Shown here: in pieces, positions 52,644-61,659 of the stretch | Layout of the letters: each line of letters begins with the position of its first letter | Numbering within the stretch: position 1 is the first letter of the stretch | Assembly (NCBI RefSeq): GCF_900148495.1 | Contig: NZ_FTRU01000006.1 | Location: 186,001-250,000, forward strand | Source: Negativibacillus massiliensis | Lineage (GTDB): Bacteria > Bacillota > Clostridia > Oscillospirales > Ruminococcaceae | Direction of reading: 5' to 3' | DNA: 64,000 bases | Position numbers and translations under genes: made by a program | Notes under the pieces: model-generated | Seen by the model: the letters and a program-made list of their open reading frames with translations, nothing else | Database searches by the model: none | Told to the model about the DNA's origin: nothing

Positions 52644-53207
52644 ATGCGGCAAAACTCTAAGGTAAGGGACATCAGTTTAATGGCACTTTTTTCTGCACTG
52701 ACTGCAATCGGTGCATTTATCACAATCCCCATTCCACCTGTACCATTTACGCTTCAAATCTTTTTTGCGATTCTTGCCGGAGCACTGCTTGGTTCCAAAC
52801 GAGGCTTCATCAGTGTTGGAGTATATGTACTGCTTGGATTATGCGGACTTCCGGTCTTTACCAAAGGTGCAGGATTATCCTATATCTTCCAGCCAACCTT
52901 CGGATATCTTGCCGGATTTATTCTGGGAGCATGGGTGTGTGGAAAGGTGATCGAGGTGCGCAAAGACTACTCCTTCAAGACCATGCTGCTGGGATGCTTT
53001 GCCGGAGCAGGAACTGATTTTGCCATTGGTGTTGTATATTTTTATGTCATTATGAACCTTTATCTCGGCAAGGGTATGAGTCTGTGGGCGGTGCTGTACT
53101 CCACCTTCCTCATCTTCATTCCGGCAGATGCTGTCCTGATGGTTCTGGCAGCATACCTTGGCAAGCGCCTTACCCCTATTTTAAAACGAGAACAACTCAT
53201 TTCATGA
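52644..53207 (+). CDS. bioY: Biotin transporter substrate-binding component BioY
   Basis: 187 residues with six membrane helices; ATG after GGGAGGATGAG. ALFSALTAIGAFITIPIPPVPFTLQIFFAILAGALLGSKRGFISVGVYVLLGLCGLPVF is the BioY signature region, followed by YIFQPTFGYLAGFILGAWVCG. It is the S-component of an ECF transporter (ATPases and EcfT elsewhere) that takes up biotin. No biotin synthesis genes are near, so the cell may depend on uptake. It has its own promoter, operator and terminator. Confidence 0.95.
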   Translation: MRQNSKVRDISLMALFSALTAIGAFITIPIPPVPFTLQIFFAILAGALLGSKRGFISVGVYVLLGLCGLPVFTKGAGLSYIFQPTFGYLAGFILGAWVCGKVIEVRKDYSFKTMLLGCFAGAGTDFAIGVVYFYVIMNLYLGKGMSLWAVLYSTFLIFIPADAVLMVLAAYLGKRLTPILKREQLIS

Positions 53208-53226
53208 TACTTCTTCTTCATTAGAG

Positions 53227-53254
53227 ACGGTCGGACTATTTTGAGTCTGACCGT
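53227..53254 (+). terminator. Terminator after bioY
   Basis: An 11-bp stem ACGGTCGGACT/AGTCTGACCGT with one G-T pair, followed by TTCTTGTTTT. Confidence 0.85.
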
Positions 53255-53304
53255 TTCTTGTTTTGCACAGCAAAAGCTGATACAATAGGGAAAAAGGAGC
53301 GATT

Positions 53305-53952
53305 ATGATGAATATAGATTCCCCAAAATCCTCTCAGGCACAGAAAAAAGGTAATCTTCTTTATGATCTAATTTTATCCCAGCAGCAGGACGAAGAAGAA
53401 ATTCAAAACACCCTTTATCAAAATCAGGTTCTGGAAAACTTTGTCGGCAGCAATATGGGGTTTAAAAACTGCACCTTCCAAAGTTGTCAGTTCTTAGACT
53501 GCCGGATGAGTAACTTTTCCTTTGTGGATGTGATGATGGAAAACTGCAATCTTTCCTCCTGCCAGCTGTACGACCTTGCAACCCAGCGGGTGAGACTAAA
53601 AAACTGTAAACTGATGGGCACCAATCTGAGCCAATCCCTGCTTCAGAACACCGCCTTTCTCGGCTGCAATCTCCGCTACGCATCCCTCTCCGGTTCCAAA
53701 CTAAAGGCAGTAGAATTTAATGGCTGCTCGCTGGAAGAGGCAGATTTAAGCGAAGGGAAATTCAAATCGGTCGAATTTTCCGACTGTGACCTACGAAAAA
53801 TCCAGCTGCTCCACACCCCTCTTGACGGAATCGACCTGCGCAGCTGCGAAATCGGCGGATTGAAACTGAACATAAACGACCTCAAAGGATCGATCGTAAC
53901 CGCGCAGCAGGCAATTGACCTTGTCTCCTTTTTAGGGGTTGTTGTCCGATAA
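53305..53952 (+). CDS. Pentapeptide-repeat protein
   Basis: 215 residues; AAAAGGAGCG precedes the first of two ATGs. After a helical N-terminus (residues 1-45), consecutive five-residue units of A/C-[D/N]-[L/F]-x-x type run from about 50 to 200: GFKNCTFQSCQFLDCRMSNFSF, LKNCKLMGTNLSQSLLQNTAFLGCNLRYASLSGSKL and so on. They would form a right-handed quadrilateral beta helix, as in Qnr/MfpA DNA mimics. The high Cys content is unusual. Whether it protects gyrase is unknown; many such proteins have other roles. It is followed 15 bases later by the YaiI/YqxD gene. Confidence 0.88.
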   Translation: MMNIDSPKSSQAQKKGNLLYDLILSQQQDEEEIQNTLYQNQVLENFVGSNMGFKNCTFQSCQFLDCRMSNFSFVDVMMENCNLSSCQLYDLATQRVRLKNCKLMGTNLSQSLLQNTAFLGCNLRYASLSGSKLKAVEFNGCSLEEADLSEGKFKSVEFSDCDLRKIQLLHTPLDGIDLRSCEIGGLKLNINDLKGSIVTAQQAIDLVSFLGVVVR

Positions 53953-53967
53953 AAATGGAGGAATTTT

Positions 53968-54405
53968 ATGAAGATATTAGTCGATGCAGATGCCTGTCCC
54001 GTAGTTGATCTGACTGTACGGGAGGCAAACAAAAGACAGATTCCCATTATCCTGATTACCGATACCTCTCATGTTTTAAACCGCACCGATGCCCAAATCA
54101 TTACAGTGGAAAAGGGCAGTGATTCTGCGGATTTTAAGCTGGTCAACCTTGTTGAGAAAAATGACCTTGTAGTGACTCAGGACTATGGTCTGGCAGCAAT
54201 GGTACTAGCAAAGGGCGGACGAGCACTCAATCAAAATGGGATGATCTATTCTGAGCAGAACATGGACACCCTGCTGTTTACCCGCCATGTCGCCAAAAAA
54301 GTACGGATGGCAGGCGGCCGAACGAAAGGTCCTCATAAACGGACAAAGGAACAGGACGAAGATTTTCTGCGCACTCTACAAAAAATACTGGAGGGAAATA
54401 TATGA
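53968..54405 (+). CDS. YaiI/YqxD family protein (DUF188)
   Basis: 145 residues, GGAGG site. MKILVDADACPVVDLTVREA, the VEKGSDSADFKLVN stretch with conserved Asp, VVTQDYGLAAMVLAKGGRALNQNG and the basic GRTKGPHKRTKEQDEDF are family signatures. The fold is PIN/NYN-like with acidic residues, suggesting a nuclease, but activity has not been established to my knowledge. Its stop overlaps the next start by four bases (ATGA). Confidence 0.93.
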   Translation: MKILVDADACPVVDLTVREANKRQIPIILITDTSHVLNRTDAQIITVEKGSDSADFKLVNLVEKNDLVVTQDYGLAAMVLAKGGRALNQNGMIYSEQNMDTLLFTRHVAKKVRMAGGRTKGPHKRTKEQDEDFLRTLQKILEGNI

Positions 54406-54650
54406 AATATTCTTGCCCCTGCTGTGGGTATTACACATTTCCTGTACCCGCTGACCAAGCTGTCGCTTATATCTGTCCCGTATGCTGTTGGGAAAACGAT
54501 GTATTTATCGAAAGTGATGAGGAACCCAGCGACGAAAACCATGGCTTAACGTTAAATGAAGGACGGGAAAACTTTAAAAAACATGCTGTATGTGATTTGC
54601 GGCGAAAGCAGTATGTTCGTCCTCCGACAGAGGAAGAAAAGCATCCATAA
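54402..54650 (+). CDS. CPCC-family cysteine-rich protein
   Basis: 82 residues. MKYSCPCCGYYTFP and YICPVCCWENDVF provide C-x-C-C and C-x2-C-C, a rubredoxin-like zinc site, followed by an acidic EGRENFKKHAVC segment; this matches the Cys-rich CPCC family. It is translationally coupled to the YaiI/YqxD gene. Function unknown; members are often single small proteins in Gram-positive and Gram-negative bacteria. Confidence 0.88.
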   Translation: MKYSCPCCGYYTFPVPADQAVAYICPVCCWENDVFIESDEEPSDENHGLTLNEGRENFKKHAVCDLRRKQYVRPPTEEEKHP

Positions 54651-54662
54651 AATTTATTTGCA

Positions 54663-54688
54663 AAGGGGAGCTTAAAATGGCTTCCCTT
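54663..54688 (+). terminator. Terminator after the CPCC gene
   Basis: A 9-bp stem AAGGGGAGC/GCTTCCCTT with one G-T pair, then TTTCTTTG. Confidence 0.8.
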
Positions 54689-54830
54689 TTTCTTTGCACA
54701 AAACCAGGAAAGCCCTTTTATTTCCATAAGATTTGTGGTATCCTAGTATTTGTAAAAATATTGATTTTTCGTATAAATCTATACTATTTCGGACAAGTCC
54801 GAATGTGTTTGATAAAGGAGAGAGAAAAAC

Positions 54831-56483
54831 ATGGATCATCAGCGTCTGGCACAACTGCTTTTCCCTGACATTACAACAACACCAGAGGACATCGAAAAGA
54901 TGTATCCACCAAGAAATCTTCCAGAAGGAGCAAAAGTTACCCGTATGGCACCAAGCCCAACAGGCTTTATGCATCTGGGCAACCTGTTCAGTGCTATCGT
55001 CGGTGAACGTCTGGCTCATCAGAGCAACGGCGTATTCTTCCTGCGTATTGAAGATACCGACCTCAAACGTGCTGTGGAAGGCGGCGTGGAAAAAATTATC
55101 AATGTCTTCAACCATTATGGCTTAAACTTCGATGAAGGTGCTACCATCGATGGCGACAACGGTGCTTATGGTCCATATCGACAGCGTCAGCGCGCAAACA
55201 TCTACCAGACCTTCGCAAAACAGCTGGTAGAACGCGGACTTGCTTACCCATGCTTCTGCACCGAAGAAGAGCTGACCGAAATGCGTGAAAAACAGCAGGA
55301 AATGAAGATCAACTTCGGTTACTACGGCGAATGGGCAAAATGCCGCAATCTGAGCTTTGAAGAAATCGAAGCAAACATCAAAGCTGGCAAACCATACGTT
55401 CTGCGCTTCCGCTCCGAGGGTGATCCAAATAAGAGATTCACCCATCACGACCTGGTAAAAGGCGACATCGAGCTGCCGGAAAATGATCAGGACATCGTTC
55501 TGCTCAAATCCGATGGCATTCCTACTTATCACTTTGCTCACGTAGTTGACGACCACCTCATGCAAACCACACACGTTGTCCGCGGCGAAGAATGGCTTGC
55601 TACTTTGAACATTCATCTCCAGCTGTTCCGCACCATGGGATGGAAAGCTCCAAAATATGTTCATACCGCTCAGCTGATGAAGATGGACGGCGGTTCTAAG
55701 AGAAAACTTTCCAAGAGAAAAGACCCTGAGCTTGCTCTGGACTTCTACAACGCAGAAGGTTATCCGGTTCCATCGGTGCTGGAATACCTGATGACACTCT
55801 TAAACTCCAACTTTGAGGATTGGAGAATGGCAAATCCAACCGCTCCGATGAACGACTTCCAGTTCACCACCAAGAAGATGAGCAACAGCGGTTCCCTGTT
55901 TGACATCGACAAATTAAAAGATGTCAGCAAGAATACTATCTCTGTTATGAGCGCTGACGAGGTCTACAACGAAGTAACCACCTGGGCAAAAGATTTTGAT
56001 CAGCAGCTGTACAGTCTGCTGACTGCTGACGAGCAGAAAGCAAAAGCAATCTTTGCAATCGGCCGCGGCGGAGCAAAACCAAGAAAAGACCTTGCTGTTT
56101 GGAGCGAAGTCAAGGATTATGTTGCTTTCTTCTACGAAGAGCTGTTTACTCCGGCAACCGAATATCCGGAAAACATTTCCAAAGAGGACACCCTTGCAAT
56201 CCTCAACCAGTATAAAGGCATCTACAGCGCAGCAGATGACGGCGAAGTTTGGTTCAACAAGGTTCGCGAGATGGGCGAAGCACTCGGATTTGCCGGCAAA
56301 CCAAAGGATTACAAGAAAAATCCAGATCAGTTTAAAGGTCATGTCGGCGATGTCAGCCAGGTTATTCGTCTGGCAATCACCGGCAGAACCAACTCCCCTG
56401 ACCTGTGCAGCGTAATGCAGATTCTGGGCGAAGAAACCTGCCAGCAGAGACTTTCTCAGGCAATTGAAACTATCGAAAAATAG
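54831..56483 (+). CDS. gltX: Glutamyl-tRNA synthetase (long clostridial type)
   Basis: 550 residues, longer than the common bacterial form of about 470-490. The HIGH equivalent is APSPTGFMHLGNL, and the KMSKS equivalent is KRKLSKRKDPELAL. Other class Ib marks are FFLRIEDTDLKRAVEGG, YPCFCTEEEL and GEEWLATLNIHLQL. It charges tRNA-Glu. Since a GlnRS gene follows, this enzyme may be discriminating, not charging tRNA-Gln; that cannot be read directly. The start has an AAAGGAGAGAGAA site. Confidence 0.96.
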   Translation: MDHQRLAQLLFPDITTTPEDIEKMYPPRNLPEGAKVTRMAPSPTGFMHLGNLFSAIVGERLAHQSNGVFFLRIEDTDLKRAVEGGVEKIINVFNHYGLNFDEGATIDGDNGAYGPYRQRQRANIYQTFAKQLVERGLAYPCFCTEEELTEMREKQQEMKINFGYYGEWAKCRNLSFEEIEANIKAGKPYVLRFRSEGDPNKRFTHHDLVKGDIELPENDQDIVLLKSDGIPTYHFAHVVDDHLMQTTHVVRGEEWLATLNIHLQLFRTMGWKAPKYVHTAQLMKMDGGSKRKLSKRKDPELALDFYNAEGYPVPSVLEYLMTLLNSNFEDWRMANPTAPMNDFQFTTKKMSNSGSLFDIDKLKDVSKNTISVMSADEVYNEVTTWAKDFDQQLYSLLTADEQKAKAIFAIGRGGAKPRKDLAVWSEVKDYVAFFYEELFTPATEYPENISKEDTLAILNQYKGIYSAADDGEVWFNKVREMGEALGFAGKPKDYKKNPDQFKGHVGDVSQVIRLAITGRTNSPDLCSVMQILGEETCQQRLSQAIETIEK

Positions 56484-56499
56484 AAAGTGTAGGCACGCC

Positions 56500-56940
56500 G
56501 AAGGCGAACAAAAGTTTTTGGTTGAGCTTTTTGAAAAAAGCTCATGGGGGTACGGGGGCAACGCCCCTGTGACACTCAAAAAAGGAAACAAAAACGGTAG
56601 AGACTTGTATGCAATTTTGATGCTGCCGCACGTCAGTGCGTGGCACACGGTAAGTGTGCCTGCTCACAGTAGTGCGTCACATAAGACGGAACAAGTTTTA
56701 ACTGTCACAAATCATCCACTGGATAATTTGTGAGAATCGTGTATTGAAACCATCGGCTCTTGAACCTCTTTTCTCTTGTAAAAGAGGTTCAAACTCCAGA
56801 AAATACGCCTGACGAAAAGAGTTGAACTTGTTCAACTCGAATATTTCGCTCGTTGCGACGAGCGAACAAAGACGCTGTCTTTGGATTCTGCCACCTTTTA
56901 AAAAAGGTGGACGAAAACTTCTTTTTCTATTATAAGAACT
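56500..56940. repeat. Hairpin repeat region R5 (gltX-glnS gap)
   Basis: 56508-56572 (AAAAGTTTTTGG, GAGCTTTTT/AAAAAGCTC, ACGGGGGCAACGCCCCTGT) is about 90% the same as 59830-59894 in R6. Then CACGTCAGTGCGTGG, CTGCTCACAG (also in R6), AACCTCTTTT/AAAAGAGGTT with ATCGGCTCTTGAAC (inverted relative to R4), GAGTTGAAC/GTTCAACTC, TTCGCTCG/CGAGCGAA and CCACCTTTT/AAAAGGTGG. No gene is credible here. Confidence 0.8.
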
Positions 56941-56972
56941 AACATTTATTTCCCCCGAAAGGACTGAATATA

Positions 56973-58655
56973 ATGGCTGACGAAAAAGTTTTGGACACCG
57001 AAAATATGTCCAACTTTATCCATGATATTATTGACGAAGACCTCGCCGAAGGCAGAGTAGAGAAAATTCACACCCGTTTCCCACCAGAACCAAACGGCTA
57101 CCTGCACATCGGTTCTGCAAAAGCAATCTGGATCAATGCCGGAACCGCACAGAAATACGGCGGTCTGTTTAATCTCCGTTTTGACGACACCAACCCTGTC
57201 CGCGAAGACGATGAATATGTAAAATCCATCGAAGAGGACCTGCGCTGGCTGGGTGCTGAACCGACCGGCGGTATCTACTACGGCTCCGATTACTTTGATA
57301 AATGCTATGAGTTTGCAATCAAACTTATCAAAGAAGGCAAAGCATATGTTGACGATCTGAGCGCTGACGAGATGCGCGAATACCGCGGCACCCTGACCGA
57401 ACCTGGTAAGGAAAGCCCATACCGCAACCGTTCTGTTGAAGAAAACCTCGATCTGTTCGAGCGCATGAAAAACGGTGAGTTTGAAGACGGAAGCCACACT
57501 CTCCGCGCAAAGATTGACATGGCATCTCCAAACATGAACCTGCGTGACCCTGCAATCTACCGTATCGTTCATGCACATCATCATCGTCAGGGTGACAAAT
57601 GGTGCATCTATCCACTGTATGACTACGCTCATCCAATTCAGGATGCTCTGGAAGGTATCACCCATTCCCTGTGCTCCATCGAATTTGAGAACCATCGTCC
57701 ACTGTATGACTGGGTTATCAACAACGTTGGCTTTGAGCACAAACCACATCAGTACGAATTTGCCCGCCTGAATGTTACCCACACCGTTATGAGCAAACGT
57801 TACCTGCGCGAGCTGGTAGAAACCAAGAAGGTTGACGGCTGGGATGACCCAAGAATGCCTACTATCTCCGGTCTGCGCCGCCGTGGCTATACTCCAAGCG
57901 CAATCAACGAGTTTGTTAAAAAAGCAGGCGTTGCAAAGGCTTACAGCATTGTAGACATCGGTCTGCTGGAACACTGCATCCGTGATGAGCTTAACACCAA
58001 CGCTCAGCGCCGTGTTGCTGTTCTTCGTCCAATCAAAGTCGTTATCACAAACTATCCAGAGGACAAAGAAGAGTACTTTGAACTGCCAAACATTCCAAAG
58101 AATGATGAAGCTGGTGTGAGAAAAGTTCCATTCACCCGTGAACTTTACATCGATGCAGATGACTTTGCTGAGGTACCACCTCCGAAATTCTTCCGTATGA
58201 AACCAGACGGCGAAGTTCGTTTGATGGGCGCATACATTGTAAAATGTAACGAGGTCATCAAGGACAGCGAAGGCAACGTTGTTGAGCTGCATTGTACCGC
58301 TGATCTGGAAACCGGCAATGGTAACCCTGTTGACGGCAGAAAGATCAAAGGAACCATCCACTGGGTATCCGCAAAATATGCTATCGATGCAACTGTTCGT
58401 CTGTACGACTACCTGTTCACCCTGGAAAATGTAAACGATGTTCCAGAAGGCACAAACTATCTGGATTACCTCAATCCAAACTCCCTGACCGAACTGACCG
58501 GATGCAAGCTGGAACCAGCTCTTGCTGATGCAAAAGTTGGGGACAAATTCCAGTTTGTCCGCACCGGCTATTTCTGCAAGGACAGCAAGGATGAAGGGGT
58601 ATTCAACCAGATCGTCGGACTCAAAGACAGCTGGGCAAAAGAAGCTAAAAAGTAA
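56973..58655 (+). CDS. glnS: Glutaminyl-tRNA synthetase
   Basis: 560 residues. HIGH motif in [18 protein letters not shown], then [18 protein letters not shown]; GlnRS-specific [23 protein letters not shown] and the KMSKS equivalent [12 protein letters not shown]. The last domain has the two beta barrels that read the anticodon. GlnRS is patchy in Firmicutes and is thought to have been gained by transfer, so the GatCAB route may coexist elsewhere. The 30 bases before the ATG carry a weak CCCCGAAAGGA site. Confidence 0.97.
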   Translation: MADEKVLDTENMSNFIHDIIDEDLAEGRVEKIHTRFPPEPNGYLHIGSAKAIWINAGTAQKYGGLFNLRFDDTNPVREDDEYVKSIEEDLRWLGAEPTGGIYYGSDYFDKCYEFAIKLIKEGKAYVDDLSADEMREYRGTLTEPGKESPYRNRSVEENLDLFERMKNGEFEDGSHTLRAKIDMASPNMNLRDPAIYRIVHAHHHRQGDKWCIYPLYDYAHPIQDALEGITHSLCSIEFENHRPLYDWVINNVGFEHKPHQYEFARLNVTHTVMSKRYLRELVETKKVDGWDDPRMPTISGLRRRGYTPSAINEFVKKAGVAKAYSIVDIGLLEHCIRDELNTNAQRRVAVLRPIKVVITNYPEDKEEYFELPNIPKNDEAGVRKVPFTRELYIDADDFAEVPPPKFFRMKPDGEVRLMGAYIVKCNEVIKDSEGNVVELHCTADLETGNGNPVDGRKIKGTIHWVSAKYAIDATVRLYDYLFTLENVNDVPEGTNYLDYLNPNSLTELTGCKLEPALADAKVGDKFQFVRTGYFCKDSKDEGVFNQIVGLKDSWAKEAKK

Positions 58656-58663
58656 ACTACAAC

Positions 58664-58690
58664 GTCCGGCAGCGAGGAGCTGTCGGACGC
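58664..58690 (+). terminator. Terminator after glnS
   Basis: An 11-bp stem CGTCCGGCAGC/GCTGTCGGACG (one G-T pair), loop GAGGA, then CTTTTTC. Confidence 0.9.
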
Positions 58691-58733
58691 TTTTTCTATC
58701 TTATACTATGGACCCAAAAATCGGGAGGTTAAC

Positions 58734-59216
58734 ATGAAAATCAGACACGCATGTCATGACGATCTAAACACAATCATGAGCGTCTACCAACACGCAAAAA
58801 AGGTAATGGAGCAAAGCGGTAATCCGGGACAATGGGTAAACGGATATCCGTCCCGAGAACTGATCGAAGGCGACCTTAGAAAAGAACGCCTGTTCGTTCT
58901 GGAAAATGAGGGACAGGTCGAAGCGGTATTTGTTTACTTTATTGGGGATGAACCAAATTATCACAAGATAGAAGGAGCATGGCTCAATGATGCACCATAC
59001 GGGGTTGTTCATCGGGTTGCTACTGCTGGAAATGTGCGCGGTGCAGGACAGTTCTGTCTGGACTGGAGCTATGAACAGTGCCATAATCTGAGGATTGATA
59101 CCCACGATGACAACCGCATCATGCAGCATATTCTGGAAAAGACAGGATATGTTAAGTGCGGACGAATCTATGTCGAAGACGGTTCCCCTCGAATTGCCTA
59201 CCACAAAACTGCATGA
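58734..59216 (+). CDS. GNAT-family N-acetyltransferase
   Basis: 160 residues; GGGAGGTTAAC site. MKIRHACHDDLNTIMSVYQHAKKVMEQSGNPGQWVNGYPSRE is the typical N-terminus of a GNAT group I know from Firmicutes. VVHRVATAGNVRGAGQFCLDW is motif A (the acetyl-CoA loop V-x-G-x-G as VRGAG), and LRIDTHDDNRIMQHILEKTGYVKCGRIYV is motif B. The substrate is unknown. A single gene with its own terminator. Confidence 0.9.
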   Translation: MKIRHACHDDLNTIMSVYQHAKKVMEQSGNPGQWVNGYPSRELIEGDLRKERLFVLENEGQVEAVFVYFIGDEPNYHKIEGAWLNDAPYGVVHRVATAGNVRGAGQFCLDWSYEQCHNLRIDTHDDNRIMQHILEKTGYVKCGRIYVEDGSPRIAYHKTA

Positions 59217-59227
59217 TAATAAAACAC

Positions 59228-59261
59228 AAAAAGACACCGGATATCAGTCCGGTGTCTTTTT
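59228..59261 (+). terminator. Terminator after the acetyltransferase gene
   Basis: A 14-bp perfect stem AAAAAGACACCGGA and its complement, loop TATCAG, T-run. Confidence 0.9.
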
Positions 59262-59335
59262 ATATACCACAAGTTTGTGTCGCAGGGGTTTCACCACAGC
59301 ACATCTTGTGCTGTTTACTCCCACACAAACTTTAA

Positions 59336-59812
59336 TTATGCAAGAACATCCGCATACACGCCGCCGCAGGCTCTGAGCAGATCGTCCGGTTTGGCTTCAA
59401 TCTGGAAACCGATCTTTCCACCACTGACCACCATTGTTTCCTGCGCCTGTGCAGAACTGTCAAATACGGTGCGGTAATTTTTCTTCATTCCAATCGGCGA
59501 GCATCCACCGCGGATATATCCTGTCACCGCGTTGATCTGTGCCACAGGAATCATCTCCAGCGATTTCTCCCCGAACACCTTTGCTGCTTTTTTCAAATTC
59601 AGCTCATGTTCGACCGGAAGGACACATACAAAGTAATTTCCACTGTGTCCTTTGGTTACCAGTGTCTTAAATACCTTTGCCGGGTCCATTCCTACCTTGC
59701 GGGCAACTGCTGCCCCGTCGATATGTCCATCCGATGCGTCATAGGTGTGCATCTCATAGCTGATTTTTTCTTTTTCCAGAATGCGCATTGCATTCGTTTT
59801 TGGGATACCCAT
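59336..59812 (-). CDS. ybaK: Cys-tRNA(Pro)/aminoacyl-tRNA deacylase YbaK
   Basis: 158 residues from the ATG at 59812, 6 bases after GGAGGTG. MGIPKTNAMRILEKEKISYEMHTYD, VGMDPAKVFKTLVTKG with the key Lys, FVCVLPVEHELNLKKAAKV and TGYIRGGCSPIGMKKNYRTVFD match YbaK/EbsC. It hydrolyses Cys from mischarged tRNA-Pro. The repeat region R6 starts just before its ribosome site, separating it from pepT upstream. Confidence 0.93.
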   Translation of the reverse strand: MGIPKTNAMRILEKEKISYEMHTYDASDGHIDGAAVARKVGMDPAKVFKTLVTKGHSGNYFVCVLPVEHELNLKKAAKVFGEKSLEMIPVAQINAVTGYIRGGCSPIGMKKNYRTVFDSSAQAQETMVVSGGKIGFQIEAKPDDLLRACGGVYADVLA

Positions 59813-59827
59813 GGTTCCACCTCCAAA

Positions 59828-60215
59828 AAACAAAAGTTTTTGGCTGAGCTTTTTTCAAAAAGCTCGTAGGGATACGGGGGCAACGCCCCTGTGAAATAAA
59901 CAAATAAAAAAGAGATATGATAGGGGCTGACTGCTGTTTCGATACACTCGCACGGCAGTGCGTGGGCGCACGACTGTGCGCCCACATGTGAAGGATTATT
60001 TAGCTGCCTGCTCACAGGCAGGGTACTACCGTACCACAGCACCGAAACGGCTTCTCTACCCTTATCGTTTTATTTGTTTTTGTTTTGTTTCACAGGGGTT
60101 TCACCCCCGTACCCCCACAAACTTTTGTGTACAAAAGTTTGACAAAAAACTTCTGTTTTCACTCTATCGCAACCCATCGTTGCGTTGTTGGCAAACTGCG
60201 TGCAGGCTCAGCCTG
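59828..60215. repeat. Hairpin repeat region R6 (pepT-ybaK gap) with inverted ends
   Basis: The left end (59830-59894) and the right end (60090-60140) are inverted versions of the same module (AAAAGTTT, GTACGGGGG, CCCCTGTGAAA). Between them are GCACGGCAGTGC, GTGGGCGCAC/GTGCGCCCAC, GCCTGCTCACAGGC and TACTACCGTA. On the minus strand it begins with CAGGCTGAGCCTG (60203-60215), the base after the pepT stop. No gene is accepted here. Confidence 0.8.
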
Positions 60216-61436
60216 TTATTCTGCGTAAATCTTTACGATGTTGACCAGAGTCTCGGTCATCTTATCCATCGATTCAACCGGAATATACTCGAATCTTCCA
60301 TGGAAGTTGTGGCCACCGGTGGACAGGTTTGGACATGGCAGTCCCATGTAGGACAGTCTAGCGCCGTCTGTACCGCCTCTGATCGGAACGGTCTGTGCTT
60401 CTACACCACACTGAGCAAATGCTTTTCTTGCGTTGTCAATCAGGTGCATATGTGGCTCAATCTTTTCTTTCATATTGCGGTAAGATTCCTCGATGGTCAG
60501 TTCAAAGGTACCCTCACCATATTTCTTGTTGAGGTAGTCTGCAATATCCTGCATAACCTGTTTTTTCTGATCATATTTTGCTGCATCGTGGTCACGGATG
60601 ATATAGTGCAGTTCTGCTTCCTCCACACGACCCTTGATGCTGTCCAGATGGAAGAATCCTTCATAGCCCTGAGTATATCTTGGATTCTGTTCTACTGGAA
60701 GCATATTATGGTATTCCATTGCAAGCAGAGAAGCGTTGAGCATTGCATCTTTTGCGGAACCTGTATGGATGCTCAGACCATGTACAACAACCTTTGCAGA
60801 GCCTGCATTGAAGTTTTCATATTCCAGTTCGCCCAGTTCACCGCCGTCAACGGTATATGCGAAATCTGCGCCAAAGCCTTCCACGTCAAAATAGTTTGCA
60901 CCGCGGCCAACCTCTTCATCTGGTGTAAATCCAATGCGGATTTTGCCATGTTCAATCGAAGGATTGTTGATCAGCTCTTCTGCCATAGTCATGATTTCTG
61001 CGATACCTGCTTTGTCATCTGCACCGAGCAGAGTAGTTCCATCTGTTACGATCAGGTGCTGACCAACATATTTCTTGAGGCTTGGATATTCTTTCTCTGT
61101 CATAAGGATGTTCTTTTCCTCATTGAGCAGAATGTCTCCACCCTGATATTCTACAATCTTTGCCTGGATATTGTCGCCGGAAGCATCCTCAGCGGTATCC
61201 ATGTGTGCAATCAGGCCGATTACCGGTTTATTTTCTTTTCCTGGAGTTGCAGGAATGGTTCCATATACATAGCCCTTATCATCCATAAAAGCATCTTCAA
61301 TTCCCAGTGCTTTCATCTCAACAACCAAAGCTGCGCCCAGAACTTTCTGGCTTTCGGTCGATGGAATTGTTTTTGATTCATGGTTAGACTGGGTTCCAAA
61401 GCTGACATAATGCAGCAGTCTTTCATGTGCTCGCAT
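60216..61436 (-). CDS. pepT: Peptidase T (tripeptide aminopeptidase)
   Basis: 406 residues, M20 family. GLIAHMDTAEDASG (metal His and Asp), TDGTTLLGADDKAGIAEIMT (metal and catalytic Asp), GFTPDEEVGRGANYFDVEGFGADFAYTVDGGELGELEYENFNAG (Glu pair) and RGGTDGARLSYMGLPCPNLSTGGHNFHG with the final metal His. It removes the N-terminal residue of tripeptides in the cytosol. Single gene; AGGAGGAAAATT precedes the ATG. Confidence 0.96.
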   Translation of the reverse strand: MRAHERLLHYVSFGTQSNHESKTIPSTESQKVLGAALVVEMKALGIEDAFMDDKGYVYGTIPATPGKENKPVIGLIAHMDTAEDASGDNIQAKIVEYQGGDILLNEEKNILMTEKEYPSLKKYVGQHLIVTDGTTLLGADDKAGIAEIMTMAEELINNPSIEHGKIRIGFTPDEEVGRGANYFDVEGFGADFAYTVDGGELGELEYENFNAGSAKVVVHGLSIHTGSAKDAMLNASLLAMEYHNMLPVEQNPRYTQGYEGFFHLDSIKGRVEEAELHYIIRDHDAAKYDQKKQVMQDIADYLNKKYGEGTFELTIEESYRNMKEKIEPHMHLIDNARKAFAQCGVEAQTVPIRGGTDGARLSYMGLPCPNLSTGGHNFHGRFEYIPVESMDKMTETLVNIVKIYAE

Positions 61437-61659
61437 AATAATTTTCCTCCTAATCTTGTATCAGTTAAACAGAAATTTTAATAAATCTGCTTTTATTTTG
61501 CATCTTTATTATACATCTGCTCTGTCTCTGGCGCAACAAAGATGTTAAAAAAATCCTTGAATTCTTGTCAGCTTTGCAGATATTATTTTTTCTTTCTTTT
61601 TGCTACAATTATAATATAAAGAGTCATCTATTCCATTCAGATAAAAAGGAAGTGACATT

